Source: Antedon mediterranea (taxonomy: Eukaryota; Echinodermata; Crinoidea; Comatulida; Antedonidae). From it: a stretch of DNA of 60,000 nt. The translations under genes and the position numbers were made by a program. Below the pieces are notes generated by a model. That model did no database searches. It was given only the letters and a program-made list of their open reading frames with translations, and was not told the origin of the DNA. Below, piece by piece: positions 43,386-55,300 of the stretch. Location: positions 14,630,501 to 14,690,500 of the forward strand of contig NC_092672.1 of NCBI RefSeq assembly GCF_964355755.1. Reading direction: 5' to 3'. Numbering within the stretch: position 1 is the stretch's first letter; every line of letters begins with the position of its first letter.

Positions 43386-46300
43386 GTGAGTCTGTACTAG
43401 CCTAGGCTAGGCCTAGGCCTAGCTAGACCCAGAGCCTAGGCCTACACTTACTAGCCTATAGGCCTAGCTAGGGCCAGGCCTAGGCCTACAATTTTTCGTA
43501 GGCAGCTACCCCTTAAAAAATGGTTATCAGACAATCGGGACCACGGACAATCAATCCCAAATCGTGAGAAGATCGGGCCCATCAAGGGTGAAAGACGATC
43601 GGGACCAGAGACGATCGGGGCCAAAAATTAAACCAAAAAAAATTATGCGATTTAAAGGGGGATTCTGGGTTTAAAATTGCTTTTAAATATCGTTTATTTA
43701 TTAAATAAAAAATATTATAACAATATAGACATGTCAGAATGAAGAAGTAATAACGAGAAATTAAAAAAATTAAATTTCATATACATTTTAGGGTAAATTC
43801 ATGGAAAATCTGTTTTTCAGCAGCTTAGGGAAGCTCATTAATATTCATGAGATATTCACAAAATCACGTCATCAGTGGATTCCAAACTCGCAACGTCAAG
43901 CTTGTACGTTGTGTTCTCTCTCCTCTGTCAAACGACGACCACCCGATCATTGTGAAATACATTTTTTGTAGATTTGCTAAGCTAGGCCTAAAGTGTAATA
44001 ATAACAGTAGTAGCATATATTTATTTGACATTTAATGAAATACAAAATTTAGTACAGATTACGGAGTCATAAATTATACTATTTTATACCTCGAATTAAT
44101 AATAATAGTACAGATTGTATATCGGCTTCACGTACTAGGCTAGGCCTAGCCTAAATCATTTTATTCATGCCGGGGTGAGAGCCATTTCTGACTAGGGATT
44201 CCATGCCACGATGGCTACGTTAAAACATTGGGGCCATCTTTCATGGGCCTAGCTAGCCTATTACTAAACGATTGGCCCATAAATAACAAAACTCAGTGGA
44301 TTCCAAACCCATCCTATCAACCAAACTCCTAAACAATCTAAACCTAAAACGTTCTACAAAAATCGGCTGTAAATATTGAGGCAAAACAAGGTCCGATCGC
44401 CGTCCGCACGTATGGTGTCCCGATCGTCACCAAAAAATCGGATATTGCATCAAGCAAGTAGACCGGTAGTAGGAAGGAGACCTAGCCTAGCCTAGCCGAT
44501 CCGGCCCAGTTAAAAATTGAGCTAGCTAGTGTAGTAGACCCTATGCGAATTGATACTACCAGGCCTTTTACTTAGGCTACACTTGTAAAAATTAGCAATA
44601 CTGTACTTATTTTTACAAATATTCCAACTCTCTCATTCGAGCTATATTATCTATACCATTCCGGTAGGTTGAGTCGACCTTCAATCAAATACTGTACATC
44701 GTTCATGTTGTGATTATAGACGGGGTATACTCGACCCGACCAGTTTGGTATTGTATACTGTATCTGCTTATCACGTGACGATGCCAGGCATGGGCAGAGA
44801 GAGCACGTGTATCGTCGTCTCGCTCTCCTCGCTCAGGAATGTATACGTTACGCTTCATTGATTTTGAAGGCTTTCCCCTAAGTCAGTGCGAAAATCGGCA
44901 AACGTAAAGTGCAAACTTATCTAATTTTTCACTGTTTTGATGGATTTTCATAGAAAATTGACTTTATAAATAGGAAGACCGACTAAAATTACATCAGATA
45001 AGTATAATTTTACAAAAGTAATTGATATGGTTAATGATAACGAGTCGTCGGAAGATTGACCATTTCACAAATTTCCTATTCTGTAACCACAGTGTGATTT
45101 TGCCGTAGCTGCACTTGTAATCTGGCCTCATTTCACAGCCTTCGTTCTGCTTCACTGGGCGCTTATATAAATTGAAACTTTTACCGTTCAAGAGACAAAC
45201 AAATATATTTTACATTTTTTACTATTCATTTTAAACCCGGAACCCCCCTTTAAAGTCAGAAAAATATGAAAATATGTATTAACTATTACTATAATACTGA
45301 ATCAGGTTTCACGCATGTGCTATTAATTTTGTCGCGAGAGAAAAGTCAAGTTATATCACACTGGTCCTGGATTAATACTATAAATAACTACGCCGTGGCT
45401 AAAGATACGGTACCGTATTCTAACTTCTGTTTACTAAAGGTACGGTAAAATTGCATTACGTCATAACCAACCAATGGGGTGCTGGTACGTGTGTGACGTC
45501 ATCGTATAAGGACTTGAGATTTTTTTTCATATCGCGTCTCTGTTGTTTTGTGTAGAGAATTCCTATCGGCGGCGCCAGGCTGCGTGGGGGTGTGTGCGCT
45601 GCAGATGAGGGTTTTATTTTTATTCCAAATGGCCTATTTAGGCCTATTCTATATTTTTTATTAAACTTTGTTTACAATGGTGACCATAAACAACAAGCAA
45701 ATGCGGACAATAAAGGGGCCCTCAAATACTATGATTTAGACAGTAGCCCCAGGGCTAACGAGTCACAGAAATCAGCGCACACATGCAGCTGGCCCCAGCC
45801 TGGCATCGCTTTCCCTACACAAACAAACTCATATAATGAGGTTATAGTAGGCGTAGTAAGTAGGCATAGCCTAGGCCTCTTTTGAAACGGTTTTCTGTAT
45901 TCTAGAATTAAAATCAACATGTTTTGGCTTTTCAATAATAATAACAGACGTAGGCTACATTTAGTTTTTGTCACACACGACGGCGATAATAGCGATAAAT
46001 AAAGCATAAAGAAAATGCGGTTGATCACTGTTTTCGCGATATAATAAAAAATCCACAAAGTCCTTATACGATGACGTCACACGTCCCAGCACCCCATTGG
46101 CTGGTTATGACGTAATGCAATTTTACCGTACCTTTAGTAAACAGAAGTTAGAATACGGTACCGTATCTTTAGCCACGGCGAAATAACTAATAGAGCAAAA
46201 ATTAAATACGCACAGGAATACATACAACCAGGGAGGTTTTAATAACAAATCCCTGATACAATGCAATAATAACAAATCAAAATCGATCACATTTATTTAT

Positions 46301-49300
46301 AAATCGAGAGTATTTGGTAAGAAACCAGTAGGGGAAAATTATGATAAAATCAGAAAAATCTAATTAACCTTTTAAATCTTAATTTACGCAAGAGAAGCAC
46401 GTCGACACTAAGCACTAGGAATGAAATGTGGCACATTATTTTATATAACACAAAAGGCTATCCGGCCCAACAACGCTAACACATGATCGGGCCCAACACT
46501 AAGACGATCGGAACCAACATGGTTCTGAAAATACTGGACGATCGGGACCAACTGGTAAGACGATTGGGACATACACATAAGACGATCGTGACCGCAAAAT
46601 TTGGGCCATGGTCCCGATCGTCTGTTCCCACTTAAAATTACTCAGAATCTTCATCCAACCTAGCCTAGTAGGCCTACTCACGAGTTGTCTACAACATCCT
46701 GCAAGCATAAAATTGTAAAAAAAAAATTTGTAATCAATTAATATTATTAACAATATTTATAACACCTTTCAGAAATACATCTCCAGCTTAGCTTTGCGAA
46801 AATCTATAGTAGGGGTGTCACGACAAATATGGTCCGAGGCCAAAATCAGTCCGCCACTGCCAAAATCCAACTCCAACACAAAGTATAGTCCCCCAAATAA
46901 AAAGTCGCCCCATCGCAGTTACACCTAAATGTTAAATAGTTTAAAATTCAAGTGTTATGCATGATTTGCGTAATGATATTCTTGATTTGAACACAGAATA
47001 GCAAGGAACGTGTAGGCATAAAAGGGGAAGCCCCGCTGTGTAGTCTCAGGTCGCACTACCTCGGCAACACTCTCACGAGAGGGAGCCCCACCGTAATTAG
47101 ATACATGCCAACACTCCTGTTTCGGCCGGAAGACTCCCGTATTTTAGACTCCCGGACTAATATTCTGCTCCCGTTTTTTCCACATGTTCTCTTGGAATAC
47201 AAAGATAACTGAATTTTGATGTATGTGTTGTTTTCTCCATTAAAATACAACAAAAAGGCTTATACACACAAACAAATTTACAATATTTAGGCCATATTTA
47301 GACAATCTATGGTCAAAACATATAAAATTTGTTTATGAACCCAAAGATTCCCGTCACATATACCACGCGATGCCGCTGATGACGTCACACACTGCACTTC
47401 TTACATCTTTAAAATAGGTAGCGGGCACTCTTAACCTAAACAAAACATCACCTCCCATTTTTTAACTTCAGATGTTGGCATGTATGGGAATGGTGAATCG
47501 TGACAAATTCAGTACGTGAAAATGATGGCATATACAGTACATTGTTATTGTCAAACAAAATGTATTTTAATAAGTTTAATTTTGTTTTTAAATTTGTTCT
47601 TTCTAGGAATCCTATTGTTGTATCAGATAAAAACTACACCTATACCATAGGCATTTGCACATCCCCTGTGAAGGATAAACCATATCATGGTGTCATTCAA
47701 AAAGATAAGAGTCATGAGTATAATTTAGGCTTTATCAATGAAAGTCACATTCAAGCGGGAAGTAAGTCAATATAATATTTGATAATTAGTATGGCAACTA
47801 TTAACATTTGACATTCTTATTTTATATTGATTTGGCGAAATATAATGTATTGTTTTGTACAGAAATTAAAACATTAAAATTTAATTTCTACTGAGCGAAA
47901 AGCTAGGCCCTAATCAGCTGGAGCCTCATCAATGATCGTGTCTCTCATTGGAAGGAAATTCCTTATCAACCATGGTCATTGTGGATAAAATCACTAAATA
48001 GTACAGTAGTTACAACATTTATTTTATTCAACTTATACTTGCTAAGTGAATCCTTTGGCCATTTATACCACGTTCTCATGTCTTGATACAAACTTTATTT
48101 TAGGGTCAAGCATAATTACATATTGTTAGCTTTTTCTATGTTATGTTTGTCTTTGTATTTTTGAGTGAACCGAATAAAACTGAACTGAACATAGATCAAT
48201 AAATAGATTAGTAAACTTAACTGCAGCATGGAAAAAATAAGTAAATAAATCAAATTATGTCCTGGTTGAGTTGTCTGAATTGGGATCGATTTTAAGCCAG
48301 GTGCGAGTCGATCCACGTTGTGTCACACTGCAAAAACATCGAGTCGAACCAAGCTTGAAGCTATATTGTGATCGTAGCCAAAAACATAAGTTGGTCCATT
48401 AATTATGGAGGTTTTCACAATTTGAGAACATAAAGCATTGACCACTGTGAACAGTAGAAACATTTATTTAGTTACATTCCTAATTTTGTATACTCTAACC
48501 ATGAGGCTGATTCACTGCGCTGAATCGAAAGAATGGTACATTAATTATGGGAGTGTTCAATATTTAAGAACCTACAGTATTAAAGATGTGCTTCAATCAA
48601 TTGTTTTCTGTAGTGTCAGAAGATACTTGGAAATCTCCCATTTACATGATGTAACAGCATTTCCCCTAGAAAAATAATACAAATTCTTTAATTAAGAAAA
48701 GTATATTGTTTGAAGGTTTGCATGGTAAAATTTAATGTTGATATAAAAAGTGGAGAAAAAGTCTACATATTAACACTGGAAAGGTGTCTGACATTATCAA
48801 TTGTTTATTAAGCATGTTTTCCTGTCGATCGTTAAGTTGCGTTGAGTTTAAAATCGTTAAAGTTGAAAATAAAATAACGATGATTGAGCCGGACCGCTAA
48901 TATTTACACATTTTTACGCGATCATTCATAGTTTCTTGGTTCTCTCGAGCGTTGCTGGGACAAGCGGACGTGAAGTATTACAAAACCAAGGCCGGCCAAG
49001 CGCAGCCTGGCCCGCGTGAAAGTTGAAAAAGTTACTTGTTTTGATAATTCAACCCAGCCTAGGACATGCTTTCGTTGATATCTTAATCTAGGCTTACACT
49101 AAAGACAAACAATACATTTAATTGGTTTAATATTATAATTTAATTTGACTTGCATTTGTAGTTTTGAAATATCAGACCTTAACAGTGTACAAAAAAGGTG
49201 AAAAACATCTTCGTGTTGTAAAAAGAATTGTCAGCGAGTACCTATGTTTTCACAAACTGCAATGACGTAATTTGATTGGTCAGTTTTAAAGTTGAACCAA

Positions 49301-52300
49301 ATTCAACTTTAACAATTGCAGATTTTTACTCCATTTTCCTGCTAAACGGTAACAATTTTAAACTCAACGCAACTTAACGTAACTCAACGATCGACAGGAA
49401 AACAAGCTTTACTGAACATAGGCAGGTGGTAAGTGGGCTTATTAGGTAATTTGGTATTGGATATCCCAGATGATGTACGATCGATTAATAGTAGACAGAA
49501 GTAGAAAGAAGACAAATTATTATTTATTCGGCCCACCTGATAATAATATTATTATTATTAATAATGTAGGATTATTGATGGAAAAGAGTATACATAACTG
49601 CATTTTAACTCAACAATTTTTTTTTTTTTTATAGCTGACTGGATATTTCTTAGGTATAAAGGAGGAGATAAGTATAACAGTCACTGCAATAAAGAGCATA
49701 GAGAGGCTCATATTATGATTATTTGTGATGAAAATCATATTCTGGTAGGTGTAAACATGTATTTCTAAAATACACAAAAGGCTATAATAATAATGTACAA
49801 GTGATTAAAGTACAGGGATAATCATGAATTACTGAAGTAAAAAGTTTGATAGAAATCAAAAAGTTTGGTAGAAATACAGAATAAAAGCTATGTTAATCAG
49901 GGATGAGATTCTTCCGCTGATCTTTTTAAATATAAATGAGATTTTTTTCGAGCAAACAATTACGATTGTTGGTGGCGCTATTTACAGTATATTAACACTG
50001 CGATCATTTTGTTTTTCGTAGATATTCAGTAACCGCGCACTGTTAAAATATTATATGAAACTGGCCGTGAGGTTAATCTTAAAAAATGCCTATTTCTTGT
50101 CAGTGAGTGAGTGACGTCCGTGAAGTCAATGCCTAGTTTTAGGTGCGAAATTTCAGTAGCGCCAGCCGCATCCTGGCCCCCAGCCTATGTGGTTGGTATT
50201 TTCTCAGTCTCATCCCTGGTTAATAATGTAGTAATTACAGTTCACATAATAATTGTTTAATGATGATTGAATCATTTTTTTTTTCATCATTTATTTATTC
50301 AACTTCTCACTAACACTGTTAGTGAAGGATCGGGACCAACAGGTGGTAAACACTTCTAAAACGGTCCAGTCCCAATTGCACAGTGGCTGTGTGTGACAGT
50401 GGCTGTGTTTGTGTGGACTACACACCTACTCGTCTCGAAAGATATACTAGGTTTTTTAAAGTGCACATGAGCTATGTGTACATTGGACCTACGGTTTATA
50501 GTCCTTATCCGAGAAAACTCGTTCTACCACCAGAACCATAGAGAGAGTGAGCCTCGAACCCTTGCCAATGTTATGGCTATGTAATTACAGTTCCACTGTC
50601 TTAACCACTTGGCCATTCACTCACTCACTCATTTTACAGGGGAGCTCATCAATGTTGCAAGAAAACAGTAATCGAACAGAAGATTGTTATTATTTATTTG
50701 AGATTACTAGTAGTGTTGCTTGCTCAAATATCAACTCGGGATTAAGTACTGGAACAATTCTTATCATTTTGTAAGTATTTAACTTTCAATAACATTATAT
50801 TTTTGGGAAAGCCCAAGCCCGTAGCCAGGATTTTTACAGTTTACAGGGAGGTTCTTTTTTCCCAAAAAAAGGGCTCTTCCCCCTCCATTATGAGGATTAC
50901 CCTCACGTGTTCTCTCCCCCCTCCCCTTGTTGAATCCAGAAATGTGAAACCAACCACAAATGTGAAAACGCATCACCCAAAAAAATGTAAAAACAAACAC
51001 AAATGTGAAAACACATTACCTACAAATGTGAAAACAGGTCCCACAAACAGGTCCCACAAATGTGAAAACACATCACCTACAAATGTGAAAACAGGTCCCA
51101 CAAATATGGAAACAGGTCCCACAAATGTGTAAACCGGTCCCACAAATGTGATAACGCCCACAAATGAAAAAAAATTGAAATTGTGATACATAAGCTTTAT
51201 GAGTTAATGTTAATGTAGGTCTATTATATTGAGTTGCTTCAATATTTGTGGGTGCACGATACATGTCGGATTACTATTAAGTCGTTGTTTGCAATTAGCT
51301 GCGTACGTATGAAAAATTTGAAAATCGGAAATTAGTGATATACTTTGAAAATATCCGGCTATGTTTGGTAGAAAATAGGCTGCGATACTGTACACTGCAC
51401 CACAGCAAACTAGTAAAAATTGCTTTCAGACATGACCGCACCCTAGACACGCTTGCATGTTTCGCTTTCGGGAATTTTCCTTTTAAATCGTGTGTAAAAA
51501 AACTGAGATTGATGGTCACAGAATAAACGTAGCAAGAAGGATCAAGTAATTAAGCAGGGAGTTGTTAATTACTCTCTATGTAAGCAGGCTTAGAATAACC
51601 ATACTAATCATTTTTTGGTATGGCCCTTTTTATCTAATCTATTTAATATCATTGTTGGAGAAGTTGGAGCCAGGAGAAAAACGTGGGAATAAATCAAGCA
51701 AATTGTCGATCTTCTCTCCACACACAAATCATCAACCCTCCACACGGCCGCACCACGCGTGGCGAACGTCCCCAGGAAAGCAACGCATGTGTAGTGTAAC
51801 TAAAATGAACAACGTTTGCATTATTGAAACAAAAAATGTTATGGTATATTTTAAATAGACTACAGTACATCATTTTGCTGTTTGCGCGCTTAATAGAGTG
51901 TCATTTCTGGCGAACTAGTGGTGCCATTTACATGAATTTCACGCAGGGTGCAAGAGTACCATTTCCGGCCATCTAGGGGTGTTTCGCCGCAGCCCCATGA
52001 TGGTGGACCTGTGGCTCAAATACTCAATCCCGGAAGTGTCCTTTTCTTGTGAGACCTCCACCCTCCCCCTCTCGAAAAATGTCTGGATCTTCCCCTGTTT
52101 TGTTAGCAAACAATCCTTGTGATTGATTTTTGTCTACTTTACAGAGATCCCAAGATGAAAAAGCAAAATTTTGGGTAAGCAATAGAGGGCGTGCTATAAT
52201 AATTTAAAAATTATATAGATGACGCTATATAAGCTAATACTAGCTGGTACAACAAAACTTGTATCATCTGGGATATCCATACCAAATTGACTAGGCCTAC

Positions 52301-55300
52301 CTACCTGTAATAAACAATGGATAATGCCAGACACCCTTTTCAAGCATGAAATAGCCTAGCCACCTAGGCCTATGATAATGTTAATAAAGTAGACTTTTTC
52401 TTCACTAATCAAGTGTTACACAGATGTTTGCATCTTTTTCACCTTGTGGGTGGACACTGCCCACCTTTTATACACATATTGTTGCATGTGACACATCCAT
52501 ATATGTCAACACTCCCGTTTTGGCTGGAAGACTCCCATATTTTAGACTCTTCTCCTGGCCTACTATTGTGCTTTCGGTTTTCCACATTTTCTCCCAGATT
52601 ATAAAGATAACTAAATTTTGATGTAATGTGTAATTTTCTGCATTAAAATATAACAAAAAGTCGCAAATTTACGATATTTTAAGCCATTTTACAACCGTCT
52701 GCGTTCATTATTTTTTCTGAACAGAAAGGGGATTAGCCTCACATAGCCACCACACGATACCACTTGTGACATCACACACTGCACTATTTCTCGATAATAT
52801 ACGTCTTGATAATATATAGAGGGTGCTGTTGACCCCCAAAAAAACCACCTCCTGTTTTTTTAACCTCACAACAATATAATGTCTCATGTTTAATTACTTG
52901 GCTTGGCAGTTGATAAATGGCTATTAATTCATGCAACAAAGCCCTAAGAAATGCTTATTGTTTAAATACTGAGTGTCATTGTAAACAGTGCCAGGAGTGT
53001 TAATTGTGAAATAACATGCTTTGTTGGGAAAATGTTGTTTAATTTCAGTTATCTTAGATGACAATTCTGTAGACTAGGCCTACTATAGCTAGCCTACTGT
53101 AGGCCTAAATCTTCCAGATTTTGGGGTAAAATAATCAATTTTCGGGGAGGCGGGATCTGCATTAAAAATCGGGAAAAGCCACATATTTTTGGGAACTTGG
53201 GACTTCTGATTTTAACAAACACAGTTATCCTTTTGCACATAAAAACGCAACATGCAGTTGGCCATGAGAGAATACAGGTACTGGAACTTGGTATTCCTAT
53301 AGTTTATCAAATGTTTGACCTTGGAACTTATTTATAGTCATCGAATAAGTCTGACCAGAAATTGAATTCTCTGTAGCGTGAATGAAAGATTCGGGTCTGA
53401 TGGGGCAAGTTTCACTCGGGAATTAATAATCTTTGTGTAATGCTGCCTGTAGTAAGGATTTCAGCATCTTTTATGATCATGGTTTGTGATTGCTTTGTAA
53501 CACAAAGAAGAAAAACCTTTCCTCCAAATGGTACATGTGTTTCAGTGATGTCTTGTAACATTTTATCAATTGCTCTAAGAAAATTACTTGGGATCATGGA
53601 AGCTTTGTCAATAATGAAAAGAGAAATTTAACGGATGTAGTTAGCATGTTTTAATGTTGGAGAAATGTTGCTGGTGCTGGTGTCTAAAACTGGAACGGGG
53701 AGTTTGAAAAAGATTGTGGACTGTTCTTTCTCCAGTGAGAAGTGTTGCAGTAGTAATAGTGTGTTGTATACCATTGTTTTGCCACTGCCGTCATTTAAAA
53801 AGTAACATCGAGTGAATGGTATAGGATCTTCAAAAAGTAAATCCAGATCTTGTATCAATTGCTTAACTACGATGTGTTGGTATGAAGTAAGAGGAGATGG
53901 AGACAGTATCGTTCAATGTCTTTCGGATTGACGGAATACATGCGACTAATAGTAGTTTCAGTACCTTGTTTTCTTGGCAATAAATCGTTGAACCTAAATT
54001 CGTTTTAATTGTCAATAACTAATTATCTAACTCAATTTAATTAGTAAACAGGGTTACATCAGGTGGTTAAAATCAGTACCGAAAGTACGAACCAACTTAT
54101 ACCACCGAGTAAACATTCTAGAAGTAACGTGCGATTTACCAAATTTTGCCCTTGGGTAAATTTATATATAGATGTGAAAGATATGATTACAAACATTTTT
54201 TCATTAAATCGTGTTTAGACCGTGTATTTTTTCATTGCGCACCATGAAGAGATAACCACATCGATTCCTGGCCACAAGGAATATACTCTGAAAAATTGAC
54301 ATAGCTAGATTAAACTACTCTCAAATAATTGACAGACAAAATAGTGCTAAGGAAAGAATAAATAAAGATTCTGACAGAATCAATAAGGTTATATGCATGA
54401 TAATATAAATTATATATTATTTATTTTTGAACGGTAGTTAGGCCAAATACAGTGCATTAAGTGTCTATTTAGACCAATTAATTTTACCGCATCAAAAAGA
54501 GAACATTTACACCGGTGTAACAAATATTTTAATTTGTAACCTAGGTATATTTTAATAGTATAATTCTATTGCAACTTCAACTTACTGTATTATAACTAGA
54601 GGGTGAGCTCGCTTCGCTCGCTCCCCCTCTAGGAAGTGTAGACGATGGTTTTCGGAATGATAATGACTTGGGTAAAACGTTTTAAAAGGACATTCTGGCC
54701 TGAACAATTTCGGTCGGTTACCATTATTGGAATGCTTGATAATCGTAAAACTAAACCTACTCGCTAACCTGTTTCACAGTGTATAGTGTTTATTGTAGAT
54801 ATGAAAATTGGTGACAAAGAATAACAACTGCTTGGTAAATTGCAGATAACAGTCCAATGAAATCTACTAAAAATAGTAAAATTGTGTTATAAATATAATA
54901 CAATATTGTGTGTATAAATGTGGATGGGCGATAATTATTTTAATTGATGTTTTATTGGGGCGGTGTTCCGGGCGTTTATTCAAATAAATACCATCCTAAT
55001 TGGTATAATTAATACATTATTCCGCGACACAGTAGGCCGTTTTGGCATATGAAGGAAGACGTTTTAGACGGCTTGCAACATGGGCAGACGTATCCCAGGA
55101 TCCACACAGATAGCGCACAGTATACATAAAGTCCTGGCAGCTTTCTTAACAACTACTACTATTACTTCTACAGTGCGTAGAGTTAAAATTTACCGATTGA
55201 AATCATAAATTTTCTTATAAAACACTTTATAAAATCTTTCTAAGATAGAAATATGGAACAATATCATAATAGTGGAAACTAATGTTATCAAATCTACGTT

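Noticed and set aside
45592-46058. Frames of 97 and 109 codons inside the 45.4-kb element, considered as a transposase
   Set aside because: No transposase motifs, and they overlap on opposite strands. The element looks nonautonomous.
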